Shown: positions 53,872 to 63,970, counted from the stretch's first letter. The stretch: 64,000 nucleotides of DNA from CAIYZT01 sp052387855 (GCA_052387855.1 JBQTIT010000051.1:10408-74407), one strand, 5' to 3'. Translations and numbers: made by a program. The notes: generated from the sequence alone by a model not told the origin.

Positions 53872-54918
53872 ATGACCAAGGGGCCAAGCGGGCTGACCTA
53901 TGCCGAGGCGGGTGTCGACATCGACGCCGGCAATGCGCTGGTCGAGCGGATCAAGCCGGCCGCGCGGGCCACCGCGCGCCCCGGCGTGATGGGCGGGCTG
54001 GGCGGGTTCGGCGCGCTCTTTGACCTCAGGGCGGCAGGCTATCAGGACCCGGTTCTGGTGGCCGCGACCGATGGCGTCGGCACCAAGCTGCGCATCGCGA
54101 TCGACACCGGCCATCTGGACACCATCGGCATCGACCTTGTCGCCATGTGCGTCAACGATCTGGTCTGTCAGGGGGCGGAGCCGCTGTTTTTCCTGGACTA
54201 TTTCGCGACCGGCAAGCTGGATGTGCCGCAGGCCGCCCGCATCGTCAACGGCATCGCGGCGGGCTGCGCCGCCTCGGGCTGCGCGCTGATCGGCGGCGAG
54301 ACCGCCGAGATGCCGGGCATGTACCACGGCGGCGATTTCGATCTGGCCGGTTTCGCGGTCGGCGCGATGGAGCGGGGCGAGGACTTGCCGCAGGGCGTCG
54401 CGGCGGGCGATGTCTTGCTGGGCCTTGCCTCGAACGGGGTGCATTCCAACGGCTATTCGTTTGTCCGCAAGGTGGTGGAGCGGTCCGGCCTGTCCTGGGC
54501 CGATGCCTCGCCGTTTTCTGCCGGAACGCTGGGCGAGGCGCTGCTGGCGCCGACGCGGCTCTATGTCAAGCCGGCGCTGGCGGCGATCCGGGCGGGCGGG
54601 GTCCACGGGCTGGCCCATATCACCGGCGGCGGGCTGACCGAAAATCCGCCGCGCATCCTGCCCGAGGGGCTGGCCTGCGAGATTGACCTGGGCGCCTGGG
54701 AGTTGCCGCCGGTGTTCCGCTGGCTGGCCGAGACGGCCGGGATGGCCGAGCCGGAACTGCTCAAGACCTTCAACTGCGGCATCGGGATGATGCTGGCGGT
54801 GGCGCCGGACCAGGCGCAGGCGCTGGCGGATCTTTTGGCCGCCGAGGGCGAGATGGTGGTCGAGATCGGCCGCGTCGTGCCGGGGCAGGGCGTGGTCACC
54901 CGGGGCCGCCTGCTGTGA
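53872..54918 (+). CDS. purM: phosphoribosylformylglycinamidine cyclo-ligase
   Basis: AIR synthetase, fifth step of purine synthesis, 348 residues. Marks: LTYAEAGVDIDAGN at the N-terminus, ATDGVGTKLRIA (ATP site), GIDLVAMCVNDLVCQGAEPL (in parts GIDLVAMCVND, LVCQGAEPLFFLDYF), GGETAEMPGMY and HITGGGLTENPPRILP. The start MTKGPSG matches the family; an upstream open frame overlaps tRNA-Ile2. Overlaps purN. Confidence 0.96.
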   Translation: MTKGPSGLTYAEAGVDIDAGNALVERIKPAARATARPGVMGGLGGFGALFDLRAAGYQDPVLVAATDGVGTKLRIAIDTGHLDTIGIDLVAMCVNDLVCQGAEPLFFLDYFATGKLDVPQAARIVNGIAAGCAASGCALIGGETAEMPGMYHGGDFDLAGFAVGAMERGEDLPQGVAAGDVLLGLASNGVHSNGYSFVRKVVERSGLSWADASPFSAGTLGEALLAPTRLYVKPALAAIRAGGVHGLAHITGGGLTENPPRILPEGLACEIDLGAWELPPVFRWLAETAGMAEPELLKTFNCGIGMMLAVAPDQAQALADLLAAEGEMVVEIGRVVPGQGVVTRGRLL

Positions 54919-55502
54919 GGCGCATCGCCGTCCTGATTTCGGGGGGCGGGTCGAACATGGTGGCGCTGGCGCGGGATCTGGCCGGGTCCGACCTGGGGCG
55001 CGTGGTGCTGGTCCTGTCCAACGTGCCGGGGGCGGGCGGGCTGGACAAGGCCGCGTCGATGGGCATCGGGACCGCCGTTGTCGACCACCGCGGCTTTGGG
55101 TCGGGTCGAGCGGGATTCGAGGCGGCCTTGCAGGCCGAGTTGCTCCGCGCCGGTGTGGATCTTGTCTGCCTCGCGGGCTTCATGCGCGTCCTGTCCGCCG
55201 GCTTCGTCCGCGCCTGGGCGGGCCGGATGCTGAACATCCACCCCTCGCTGTTGCCGAGGTATCCGGGTCTGCATACCCATGCCCGCGCGCTGGCGGCAGG
55301 CGATGCCGAGGCGGGCTGCACGGTGCATCTGGTCACCGAAGAGCTGGACGGCGGCCCGATCCTGGGTCAGGCCCGGGTGCCGGTTCGGCCGCAGGACAGC
55401 GCGGCAACCCTTGCCGCGCGGGTGCTGGAGCAGGAACACCGGCTTTACCCGGCCGTCCTGCGGCGCGTCCTGGCGGGCGATCTGACAAGGCACGATACCT
55501 GA
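54915..55502 (+). CDS. purN: phosphoribosylglycinamide formyltransferase
   Basis: GAR transformylase using 10-formyl-tetrahydrofolate, 195 residues. ISGGGSNMVAL is the substrate loop, catalytic Asn/His are in MLNIHPSLLPRYPG, and Asp is in TEELDGGPILGQ. Starts at a GTG overlapping the purM stop (GTGA), a standard purMN operon. Confidence 0.96.
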   Translation: MRRIAVLISGGGSNMVALARDLAGSDLGRVVLVLSNVPGAGGLDKAASMGIGTAVVDHRGFGSGRAGFEAALQAELLRAGVDLVCLAGFMRVLSAGFVRAWAGRMLNIHPSLLPRYPGLHTHARALAAGDAEAGCTVHLVTEELDGGPILGQARVPVRPQDSAATLAARVLEQEHRLYPAVLRRVLAGDLTRHDT

Positions 55503-56202
55503 CGCGCCCCGAGGGCGGCGGGGGGGCGTTCCCTTCTGTTTGCGGCCGGGCCTGGCCGAGGCCACCGCCGAGGTCTTGCGACGCCGCCTGCCCCATCCCC
55601 GGTCGAGGGCCCCAAAGGCCCTCGGCCAGCGCCCGCCCCCCCAGGGAGGGCGCTCCACGCCCTCCGGGTCGGGCGCCGGCCTCTGTCACCGATGCGGAAC
55701 CGGTTGTTCCGAGCCGTTCCCACACGGGCGGGGAAACGCGGTGCGTTTCCTTCTCCGCCCGGCCAAACGTGGCCGAGGCACCAGCCGAGGCCATGCGGTG
55801 TCGCCCGTCCGCATCCCCGGCCGAGGGCCCCAAAGGCCCTCGGCCAGCGCCTGCCCTTCCCCCGGCAGGCGCTTCGCGCCAGCCAGGTCAGGCGCTGGCC
55901 TCTGTGGTCTCATGCGGAACCGGTTTACCGGATGCGTTCCCACACGGGCGGAAAAACGCGGTGCGTTTTCCTTTTCGCCCGACTTGGCCGTGGCGCCAGC
56001 CGAGGCCATGCGCTGCCGCCCGCCCCATCCCGGCCGAGGGCCCCAAGGGCCCTCGGCCAGCGCCCGCCCCGCCCGGTTCGGGCGCTGGCCTCTGGTGTGA
56101 TGGCGGGACCGATCACCCGGACAGGTTCCCACACGGGCGGAAAAACGCGGCGCGGGTCCTGATCCGTCCGGGTCCGGCCGTCCGCCACCGCACAGCCCCG
56201 GC
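55503..56202. repeat. second array of the ~212-bp repeat family (inverse orientation), no gene
   Basis: Three units with marks TTCCCACAC near 55718, 55938 and 56127, the reverse complement of the marks at 14993-16380. Hairpins GGCCGAGGGCC/GGCCCTCGGCC recur near 55600, 55823 and 56033. It lies between the 3' ends of purN (plus) and dapB (minus), a place where bidirectional termination would be useful. Confidence 0.85.
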
Positions 56203-57012
56203 TTACAGCCCCAGCACATCCGTCATGGAATAATGCCCGGGCTTCTGCCCCTGGCCCCACAGCACGGCCCGAAGCGCGCCGCGGGCAAAGATGGCGCGGT
56301 CGGTGGCGATGTGGCGCAGCACGATCCGCTCGCCCGTCGCCGCGAACATCACGTCATGCTCGCCCACGATGTCGCCGCCGCGGATGGCCGAAAACCCGAT
56401 CGCGCCGGGCGCGCGCGGGCCGGTGATGCCGTCGCGGCCGCTGACCATCGTCGCCTCCAGCGAGACGCCCCGCCCCTCGGCGGCGGCGCGCCCCAGCATC
56501 AGCGCGGTGCCCGAGGGCGCGTCGACCTTGCGGCCATGATGCGCCTCGATCACCTCGATGTCCCAGTCCTCGCCCAGTGCGGCGGCGATCCTGCGCGTCA
56601 GGCCAACCATCAGGTTGACGCCCAGGCTCATGTTGCCGGCCCGGATGATCACGGCATGGCGGGCGGCGGCCTCGATCCTTGCGATGTCCTCGGCCGTCAG
56701 GCCGGTGGTGCCGATCACATGCACCGCCCGCGCCTGGGCCGCCAGCGCGGCAAATCCGGTGCTGGCCGCGGGGGCGGTAAAGTCGATCACACCCTGCGCC
56801 CTGGAAAACGCGTCAAGCGCATCGTCGGTCACCGTCACGCCCAGCGCCGGCCCGCCCATCGCCTCGCCCACATCGCGGCCGATCCAGGGATGGTCCGGGC
56901 GCTCAAGACAGGCCACCAGCCGCATGCGGTCCGACGCCGCGACAAGGCGCGTCAGCGTCTGGCCCATGCGCCCCGAGGCGCCGGTGATCACGATGCCCGG
57001 CAGGTCGGTCAT
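56203..57012 (-). CDS. dapB: 4-hydroxy-tetrahydrodipicolinate reductase
   Basis: Lysine/diaminopimelate pathway enzyme, 269 residues. The NAD(P) loop is VITGASGRMGQTL, catalytic His-His-x3-Lys appears as IEAHHGRKVDAPSGTAL and the C-terminal tetramer region follows. The start MTDLPGIV was preferred over an ATG 19 codons upstream. Confidence 0.96.
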   Translation of the reverse strand: MTDLPGIVITGASGRMGQTLTRLVAASDRMRLVACLERPDHPWIGRDVGEAMGGPALGVTVTDDALDAFSRAQGVIDFTAPAASTGFAALAAQARAVHVIGTTGLTAEDIARIEAAARHAVIIRAGNMSLGVNLMVGLTRRIAAALGEDWDIEVIEAHHGRKVDAPSGTALMLGRAAAEGRGVSLEATMVSGRDGITGPRAPGAIGFSAIRGGDIVGEHDVMFAATGERIVLRHIATDRAIFARGALRAVLWGQGQKPGHYSMTDVLGL

Positions 57013-57120
57013 GTCTTTGCTCCTGGCTTTTGGCCGGTTTAGCGACTTTTGCCCGGCGCTGAAAGCCATCCGTTGCGGCTGGGCGTTGCGGGCGGGCGCG
57101 AAAGCGATTATCTGGCCGCC

Positions 57121-57543
57121 ATGTCAAGCAAACGTACCCCTTCGGGCGGCGGCCCCTCGCAGCGCCAGCTTCGCGTCGGCGAGCTGATCCGCCGCTCGCT
57201 CTCGGACGTCCTGAACCGGGCCGAGATCCACGATCCGGACCTGAACGCCATGTCGATCACGGTGGGCGAGGTGTCCTGCTCGCCCGATCTCAAGGTCGCG
57301 ACCTGCTATGTCATGCCGCTGATGGGCGGGGCAAGCGCCCAGGACGCCATCGCGGCGCTGGCACGCAACAGGGCGGAACTGCGCCGGCGGGTGATGCACG
57401 GCCTGACGCTGAAATACGCCCCCGACCTGCGCTTTCGCCCGGACGAGACCTTTGACCGTCTGGACGAAACGCGCCGTCTGTTTTCCGATCCACAGGTCCA
57501 GCGCGATCTGTCCGCGCCGGATGAGGACGGGGAAGGCGCGTGA
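57121..57543 (+). CDS. rbfA: 30S ribosome-binding factor
   Basis: Late 16S rRNA maturation factor, 140 residues. Marks: QRQLRVGELIRRSLSDVL, ITVGEVSCSPDLKVATCYVMP in parts, and LKYAPDLRFRPDETFD. Divergent from dapB; the last codon overlaps the next gene's GTG. Confidence 0.95.
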   Translation: MSSKRTPSGGGPSQRQLRVGELIRRSLSDVLNRAEIHDPDLNAMSITVGEVSCSPDLKVATCYVMPLMGGASAQDAIAALARNRAELRRRVMHGLTLKYAPDLRFRPDETFDRLDETRRLFSDPQVQRDLSAPDEDGEGA

Positions 57544-58286
57544 AGCGGCTGCTTTGCGCCCTGCCCTTGCTTGCGCTTTCCGGCGCGGCGGGGGCCGTGT
57601 CCTGTGCGGACATGGAGTTTGACGGCGCCAGCTATACGGTGTGCGAGGTGCGGGCCGGCGAGGATCTGCGCCTGTTCGCCGAGGGTCCGGCCGGCCCCTT
57701 TGGCTCTTTCGCGGCGCTTGAGGCGCATCTGGCGCAGACCGGCGCCACGCTGGCCTTTGCGATGAACGCCGGCATGTTCGACGCGGCCTACCAGCCCATC
57801 GGCCTGTTCGTCGAGGCCGGCGTCGAGCGCAAGCGCATCGTCACGCGCGAGGGGCCGGGCAACTTTGGCCTCTTGCCCAACGGCGTCTTCTGCATGGCAA
57901 AGGCGGGCGACGCGGGCCCGGCCTTTGCCATCGTCGAAAGCCGCGCCTTTGCCCAGGCGCCGCCCGCCTGCTGGATGGCCACGCAGTCCGGCCCGATGCT
58001 GGTGATCGGCGGAGACCTGCATCCAAGGTTTTCCGCCGGGTCACAGTCGCTCAACTACCGCAACGGGGTGGGGGTTTCGGACGACGGGGCGCGGGCCCTG
58101 TTCGCAATCTCGAACGACGCGGTCAATTTTCACAGCTTTGCCCGGCTCTTTCGCGACGGGCTGGGGATCGCGCAGGCGCTGTTTCTGGACGGCTCGATCT
58201 CGCGGCTGCACGCCCCGGCGCTGGGGCGCAGCGATCTGGGCTTTCCCATCGGCCCGATCGTGGCCGTGATCGAACCCAAGGAGTGA
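57540..58286 (+). CDS. exported phosphodiester glycosidase-family protein (DUF2233/NAGPA)
   Basis: A 248-residue exported protein. Signal peptide KRLLCALPLLALSGAAGAV, then the NAGPA-like core: AMNAGMFDAAYQPIGLFVE, NFGLLPNGVFCM, QSGPMLVIGG and ALFLDGSISRLHAP. Several cysteines suit the periplasm. Family members hydrolyse sugar phosphodiesters; the substrate here is unknown. GTG start overlaps rbfA; truB follows after 3 bp. Confidence 0.88.
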   Translation: MKRLLCALPLLALSGAAGAVSCADMEFDGASYTVCEVRAGEDLRLFAEGPAGPFGSFAALEAHLAQTGATLAFAMNAGMFDAAYQPIGLFVEAGVERKRIVTREGPGNFGLLPNGVFCMAKAGDAGPAFAIVESRAFAQAPPACWMATQSGPMLVIGGDLHPRFSAGSQSLNYRNGVGVSDDGARALFAISNDAVNFHSFARLFRDGLGIAQALFLDGSISRLHAPALGRSDLGFPIGPIVAVIEPKE

Positions 58287-58289
58287 GCC

Positions 58290-59195
58290 GTGGCCAGATC
58301 GAAGCGGGGAAAGCCGGTCTCGGGCTGGCTGATCGTGGACAAGCCGGCCGGCATCGGGTCGACCGATGTCGTGGGGCGCGTGCGCTGGGCGCTTGAGGCG
58401 CAGAAGGCGGGCCATGCCGGCACGCTCGACCCCGCCGCGACCGGGGTTCTGGCCATCGCGCTGGGCGAGGCGACCAAGACGGTGCCCTACATCACCGACG
58501 CGATGAAATGCTACCGCTTCATGCTGCGGCTTGGCGCCGCCACCAGCACCGACGATGCTGAGGGCGCGGTGCTGGAAACCTGCGCGCTGCGCCCCGACAC
58601 CGGCCAGATCGCGGCGGCGCTGGCCGGCTTTCGCGGCCAGATCGCGCAGGTGCCGCCACAGGTCTCTGCGGTGAAGGTCGAGGGCGCGCGGGCCTATGAT
58701 CTGGCGCGCGAGGGGGTGGCGATGGACCTGGCCGCCCGCCCGCTGTGGGTGGAGCGGCTGGAGATCATCGAGCGGCCCGATCCGGACCATGTGCTTTTGG
58801 AGATGGTCTGCGGCAAGGGCGGCTATGTCCGCGCCATCGCGCGCGATCTGGGCCGCGCGCTGGGGTGCCTCGCCCATGTCGCCTGGCTGCGCCGCGAATG
58901 GTCGGGGCCTTTTCGCGCCGATCAGGGCGTGAGCCTGGCCGAGATTGACGCGCTGGCCCGCACGCCCGGCCTGGCCGCGCGGCTTTTGCCGCTGGAGGCG
59001 GGCCTTGCCGGCCTGCCCGAGATGCGCGCCACGCCCGAGGGGGCGGCGCGGCTGGCGTATGGCAATCCGGGGCAGGTGCTGGGCCATCTGGACTATGGCA
59101 GCGAATGCTGGGTCAGCCATCAGGGCCGCGCGCTGGCCGTGGGCCGCTACATGGGCGGCGAGGTGCATCCCGCGCGGGTCTTTTCAGTGGACTGA
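58290..59195 (+). CDS. truB: tRNA pseudouridine-55 synthase
   Basis: Makes pseudouridine 55 in the T loop, 301 residues. Catalytic Asp is in AGHAGTLDPAATGVL; other marks are GWLIVDKPAGIGSTDVVG, GQIAQVPPQVSAVKVEGARA in parts and CGKGGYVRAIARDLG. The rbfA - glycosidase - truB order is a tight operon. Confidence 0.96.
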   Translation: MARSKRGKPVSGWLIVDKPAGIGSTDVVGRVRWALEAQKAGHAGTLDPAATGVLAIALGEATKTVPYITDAMKCYRFMLRLGAATSTDDAEGAVLETCALRPDTGQIAAALAGFRGQIAQVPPQVSAVKVEGARAYDLAREGVAMDLAARPLWVERLEIIERPDPDHVLLEMVCGKGGYVRAIARDLGRALGCLAHVAWLRREWSGPFRADQGVSLAEIDALARTPGLAARLLPLEAGLAGLPEMRATPEGAARLAYGNPGQVLGHLDYGSECWVSHQGRALAVGRYMGGEVHPARVFSVD

Positions 59196-59279
59196 TCCCG
59201 CCGCCGCCGCGAAATCGCTGGCAGAATCGCCGGTTCGGCCTAGAATGTTCTTCTTGTGTTCTCATCGTCCGGCCCTCCC

Positions 59280-62084
59280 ATGCCCTTCGTCGAGCTTTCG
59301 GCGCTGTCGAACTTCACCTTTCTGACCGGGGCCTCGCACCCCGAGGACTATGTGCTGCGCGCCGCCGATCTGGGGCTGAGCGCCATCGCCATCGCCGATG
59401 TGAACTCGGTCGCGGGGATCGTGCGGGCCCACACCCGGGCGCGCGAGTTGGCGCGGGACGGGGGGCCGCGCGTGCGGCTGATCCCGGCGGCGCGGATGGT
59501 CACGCGCGATGGCTTTGCCGCCACGGCGCTGCCGCGCGACCGCGCCGGCTGGGGGCGGCTTTGCCGGCTGATCACGCTGGGGCGCCGGCGGGCGGTCAAG
59601 GGGGATTGCGATCTGGGCCTGGCGGACCTGCTGGACTGGGGCGAGGGGATGGAATGGCTGATCCATCCCGAATCCGGCGCGGACTGGCGGGACGGCGCGC
59701 GCCAGCTTGCCGGCGCCTTTCCCGGCGCCTGCCATCTGGTGCTGGCGCCGCGCTATGACGGGCAAGACCCCGCCCGTCTGGCGCGCCTGACCGCGCAGGC
59801 CGCCGATCTGGACCTGCCCGCGCTCGCCTCCGGCCTGCCGGTGATGCACCACGGTGCGCGGCGGCGGCTGCTGGACGTGCTGACCGCGATCCGCCTGGGC
59901 TGCCGGGTCGAGGAACTGGGCCGCCGCGCCGCCGCCAATGCCGAGCAGCGCCTGAGGTCTGAATCCGAAATGCTTCGTCTTTTCAGGGGAAAAGAGGACG
60001 CTGTTCACAGATCGGGTGAGGTCGCCGCGCGCCTGGGCTTTTCGCTGGACGAGCTGCGCTACGAATACCCCTCCGAGGTGACCGGGGGCGAGACCGCCGC
60101 CCAGCGCCTGGCGCGGCTGGCCCAGGACGGGCTGCACTGGCGCTATCCCTACGGCATCCCCGAGCGGGTGCAGACCCAGGCCGCGCACGAGCTGGCGCTG
60201 ATCGGCAAGCTGGGCTACGAGCCCTATTTCCTGACCGTCCACGACATCGTGCTGTTCGCGCGCGGCCGGGGCATCCTGTGCCAGGGGCGCGGCTCGGCGG
60301 CCAATTCGGTGGTCTGCTACGCGCTTGGCGTCACCTCGGTCTCTCCCGAGATCGGCACCATGGTGTTCGAACGCTTCGTCTCCGAAGCGCGGGGCGAGCC
60401 GCCCGACATCGACGTCGATTTCGAGCACGAGCGCCGCGAAGAGGTGATCCAGCACATCTATGACCGCTACGGCCGCCACCGCGCCGGCCTTTGCGCCACG
60501 GTGATCCATTATCGCGGCAAGCGCGCGGTGCGCGAGGTTGGCCGCGTCATGGGCCTGTCCGAGGATACGCTGGCGGCCATGTCCAGCCAGATCTGGGGCT
60601 TTGGCGCCAAGGGCGCGATGATGGCAGAGCGGCTGGCCGAGCTGGGGCTTGACCCCACCGACCGGCGCCTGCGCATCACCTTGCAACTGATCGAGGAAAT
60701 CCAGGGCTTTCCGCGCCACCTGTCGCAGCATGTCGGCGGCTTTATCATCACCGAGGGCCGCCTGGACGAGCTGGTGCCGATCGAGAACGCCACGATGGAG
60801 GACCGCACCGTCATCTGCTGGGACAAGGACGACATCGACAGCCTTGGCATCCTCAAGGTCGACGTGCTGGCGCTGGGCATGCTGACCTGCATCGCCAAGG
60901 CCTTTGACCTGATCGACCGGCACCACCAGACCCGCTACAGCCTGGCCTCGCTGCCGGCCGAGGATCCGGCCACCTATGACATGCTGTGCCGGGCCGACAG
61001 TCTGGGGGTCTTTCAGGTCGAAAGCCGGGCGCAGATGAACTTTCTGCCCCGGATGCGGCCGCGCAGCTTTTACGATCTGGTGATCCAGGTCGCCATCATC
61101 CGCCCCGGCCCGATCCAGGGCGACATGGTGCATCCCTACCTGCGCCGGCGCAACAAGGAGGAGCCGGTCAGCTTTCCCTCGGACGCGCTGGGCCGGGTTC
61201 TGGGCAAGACGCTGGGCGTGCCGCTGTTTCAGGAACAGGCGATGCAGATCGCCATCATCGGCGCCGGCTTTTCCCCCGAAGAGGCCGACCGCCTGCGCCG
61301 CTCGCTCGCCACGTTCAAAAAGCACGGCTCGGTCAGCGAATTTCAGGATCGCTTCCTGTCGGGGATGGCCGCCAACGGCTATGATCCGGACTTTGCCGCC
61401 CGCTGCTTTGCCCAGATCGAGGGCTTTGGCAGCTACGGTTTTCCCGAAAGCCATGCCGCCAGCTTTGCGCTGCTGGTCTATGCCTCGGCCTGGCTCAAGC
61501 GGCATCACCCGGCGGTTTTCGCCTGCGCCCTGCTCAACAGCCAGCCGATGGGCTTTTACGCCCCGGCCCAGATCGTGCGCGACGCGCGCGAGCATGGCGT
61601 GGTGGTGCTGCCGCCCTGCATCAACCGCAGCCACTGGGACAACGTGCTGGAGGAAAGCCTGGACGGGCTGCGCCTGCGCCTGGGCTTCCGCCAGATCCGG
61701 GGCATGGCCGAGGACGAGGCGATGTGGATTGTCGCCAGCCGGGGCAACGGCTATCCGGGGGTCGAGGATCTGTGGCGCCGCGCCGGCACCCGGCCGCCGA
61801 CGCTCGCCCGTCTGGCCGAGGCGGATGCCTTTGCCAGCCTCGGGCTGAACCGGCGCGAGGCGCTCTGGGCCGCGCAGGGCATCTCCGGGCTGGAGCCGCT
61901 GCCGCTTTTCGCGCGCGACATCGACGGCGAGGGGCTGTCAGAGGCCGCCATCCGCTTTCCCGACCTGACCGAGGGCGAGGCGGTGGTCGAGGATTACGTC
62001 GCGATGCGCCTGACGCTGCGCAGCCATCCGATGGCGCTCTTGCGCCCGCTGCTGACGCCGCCTCTGGCCGCCTTGGGCGCATAG
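59280..62084 (+). CDS. dnaE2: DnaE2-type error-prone DNA polymerase, C-terminally truncated
   Basis: ImuC/DnaE2 damage-inducible C-family polymerase. The degenerate PHP domain (FVELSALSNFTFLTGASHPE), active-site PPDIDVDFEHERREE with its aspartates and GRGSAANSVVCYALGVTS, and the finger region PRHLSQHVGGFIITEGRLDELVP are intact. The protein stops at about 934 residues after LRSHPMALLRP. Usual DnaE2 proteins continue 100 or more residues with an OB-fold domain, which is absent here and in the 52 bp before the next gene. imuA and imuB are not in the window. Polymerase activity may remain, but partner binding is doubtful. An ATG 8 codons upstream is possible. Confidence 0.9.
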   Translation: MPFVELSALSNFTFLTGASHPEDYVLRAADLGLSAIAIADVNSVAGIVRAHTRARELARDGGPRVRLIPAARMVTRDGFAATALPRDRAGWGRLCRLITLGRRRAVKGDCDLGLADLLDWGEGMEWLIHPESGADWRDGARQLAGAFPGACHLVLAPRYDGQDPARLARLTAQAADLDLPALASGLPVMHHGARRRLLDVLTAIRLGCRVEELGRRAAANAEQRLRSESEMLRLFRGKEDAVHRSGEVAARLGFSLDELRYEYPSEVTGGETAAQRLARLAQDGLHWRYPYGIPERVQTQAAHELALIGKLGYEPYFLTVHDIVLFARGRGILCQGRGSAANSVVCYALGVTSVSPEIGTMVFERFVSEARGEPPDIDVDFEHERREEVIQHIYDRYGRHRAGLCATVIHYRGKRAVREVGRVMGLSEDTLAAMSSQIWGFGAKGAMMAERLAELGLDPTDRRLRITLQLIEEIQGFPRHLSQHVGGFIITEGRLDELVPIENATMEDRTVICWDKDDIDSLGILKVDVLALGMLTCIAKAFDLIDRHHQTRYSLASLPAEDPATYDMLCRADSLGVFQVESRAQMNFLPRMRPRSFYDLVIQVAIIRPGPIQGDMVHPYLRRRNKEEPVSFPSDALGRVLGKTLGVPLFQEQAMQIAIIGAGFSPEEADRLRRSLATFKKHGSVSEFQDRFLSGMAANGYDPDFAARCFAQIEGFGSYGFPESHAASFALLVYASAWLKRHHPAVFACALLNSQPMGFYAPAQIVRDAREHGVVVLPPCINRSHWDNVLEESLDGLRLRLGFRQIRGMAEDEAMWIVASRGNGYPGVEDLWRRAGTRPPTLARLAEADAFASLGLNRREALWAAQGISGLEPLPLFARDIDGEGLSEAAIRFPDLTEGEAVVEDYVAMRLTLRSHPMALLRPLLTPPLAALGA

Positions 62085-62136
62085 CGCGCCGCGCCACACC
62101 ACTTGCCAATCCGGCGCAGGCGGCTATCAGGGGGGA

Positions 62137-62649
62137 ATGAGCCTCCAGCGCACCCATCTCAAGGGCGATGCCGCCAGCCTGGCCGTCTATTCGGACTGCG
62201 AGCGCTACCGCTATCTTCTGTGGCGCCGCTGGGGTGGGCCCGGCGGGCGCCTGGTGGGTTTTGTCATGCTCAACCCCTCGACCGCGACCGAGGTGCAGAA
62301 CGATCCCACGGTGGAACGCTGCGAGCGGCGGGCGCGGGCGCTGGGCTTTGACGGCTTCGGCGTGGCCAACATCTTTGCCTTTCGCGCCACCGATCCGCAG
62401 CGGATGCGCGCGCAGGCCGACCCCGTGGGGCCGGACAACGATGCCGCGATCCTCGATCTGGCCGCCGCCGCGCAGATGCTGGTCTGCGCCTGGGGCACGC
62501 ATGGCGCCCATCTGGGGCGCGGCGCGGCGGTGGAACGGCTGCTGCGCGCGCGCGGCCTGCCGCTCTGCCACCTTGGCCTGACGCAGGCCGGCCACCCCAA
62601 ACATCCGCTCTATATCCCCTACACCCAGGCGCCCCAGGTCTGGGCCTGA
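62137..62649 (+). CDS. DUF1643 protein
   Basis: A 170-residue DUF1643 protein: FVMLNPSTATEVQNDPTVERC, then GVANIFAFRATDP, then VCAWGTHG and LGLTQAGHPKHPLYIP. The fold is thought to be related to nucleotide- or nucleic-acid-binding proteins but has no proven role. ATG follows GGGGGG by 2-7 bases. It sits where the DnaE2 C-terminus would normally end. Confidence 0.88.
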   Translation: MSLQRTHLKGDAASLAVYSDCERYRYLLWRRWGGPGGRLVGFVMLNPSTATEVQNDPTVERCERRARALGFDGFGVANIFAFRATDPQRMRAQADPVGPDNDAAILDLAAAAQMLVCAWGTHGAHLGRGAAVERLLRARGLPLCHLGLTQAGHPKHPLYIPYTQAPQVWA

Positions 62650-62747
62650 TCTGGGAGCGGCGGCGGAAAAGCCGTTTGCCAAGCCGCCCCCGCCTGCCTA
62701 TAGCGAAACCGGCGGGATGCCCCCGCGACCAGCACGAAAGGCGCCCG

Positions 62748-63899
62748 ATGCGCACGATCACCACCACGGCCGAGCTTGCCGACTTCTGCGCGGCCGCAAA
62801 ATCCGCCCCCTATGTCACCATCGACACCGAATTCCTGCGCGAACGGACCTATTGGTCAAAGCTCTGCCTGATCCAGATGGCCCTGCCCGGCAAGGACGGC
62901 GAGGCGGTGCTGGTCGATCCGATCCTGGGCGATCAGATGAGCCTTGAGCCGCTCTATGACCTCTTCCGCCACGAGGCGACGGTCAAGGTGTTCCACGCCG
63001 CGCGCCAGGACCTTGAGATCTTCTTTGTCGAGGGCGGCGTCTTTCCCAAGCCGCTGTTCGACACCCAGATCGCCGCCATGGTCTGCGGCTTTGGCGAGCA
63101 GGCCGGCTACGAGACGCTGGTCAAGCGCATCGCCAAGCAGACCCTCGACAAGACCTCGCGCTTTACCGACTGGTCGCGCCGGCCGCTCAGCGCGGCGCAG
63201 TCCGAATATGCACTGGCCGATGTGACGCATCTGCGCATGATCTACGAATGGCTGGCGGCGCAACTGGCCAGGAACGGCCGCACCCACTGGCTCGAGGACG
63301 AGTTGCAGGTGCTGCTGGACCCCGAAACCTACATCACCCGCCCCGAAGAGGCCTGGATGCGGATCAAGACCCGCACCACCTCGGGCCGGTTCATGGCCAT
63401 CGTGCGCGAACTGGCCCGCTTTCGCGAGACCTATTGCCAGGCCCAGAACATCCCCCGCAGCCGGGTGATGAAGGATGACGCGCTGCTGGAGCTGGCCTCA
63501 AGCCGGCCGACCAATGTCGAAGAGCTGGGCCGCTCGCGGCTCTTGCTGCGCGAGGGCCGCAAGGCCGAGATCGCCGAAGGCATCCTCGCCGCCATCAAGA
63601 CCGGCATGGAAACCCCGGACCTGCCCAAGGTCGAGGCGGAACGCGAGCAGATGCAGGTCAACCCCGCGCTGGCCGACCTCTTGCGCGTGCTGCTCAAGGC
63701 CAAGTCGGAATCGCTTGGCGTCGCGCCCCGGCTGATCGCCTCGGCCGCCGAGCTTGACGCGATCGCCGCCGGCAACCGCAGCGGCACCGTGCTGACCGGC
63801 TGGCGGGCCGAGGTTTTCGGCGATGACGCGCTCAGCCTCTGCCGGGGCGAAATCGCGCTGGCCGCCAAGGGCCAAGAGGTGCGCGTCGTCCGTCTATAG
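62748..63899 (+). CDS. rnd: ribonuclease D
   Basis: 3'-5' exoribonuclease for tRNA maturation, 383 residues. DEDD residues: Asp and Glu in TIDTEFLRERTYW, Asp in KVFHAARQDLEIF, and the last motif SEYALADVTHLRMIYE. HRDC-like helices follow. The start MRTITTTAE fits the family. Confidence 0.95.
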   Translation: MRTITTTAELADFCAAAKSAPYVTIDTEFLRERTYWSKLCLIQMALPGKDGEAVLVDPILGDQMSLEPLYDLFRHEATVKVFHAARQDLEIFFVEGGVFPKPLFDTQIAAMVCGFGEQAGYETLVKRIAKQTLDKTSRFTDWSRRPLSAAQSEYALADVTHLRMIYEWLAAQLARNGRTHWLEDELQVLLDPETYITRPEEAWMRIKTRTTSGRFMAIVRELARFRETYCQAQNIPRSRVMKDDALLELASSRPTNVEELGRSRLLLREGRKAEIAEGILAAIKTGMETPDLPKVEAEREQMQVNPALADLLRVLLKAKSESLGVAPRLIASAAELDAIAAGNRSGTVLTGWRAEVFGDDALSLCRGEIALAAKGQEVRVVRL

Positions 63900-63970
63900 A
63901 CCGCCGCAGGCTGCCTGCATCCTCCGTGCAGAAATATCCCACGGGGGAAGCCCCATCGGCACGATGGTGC

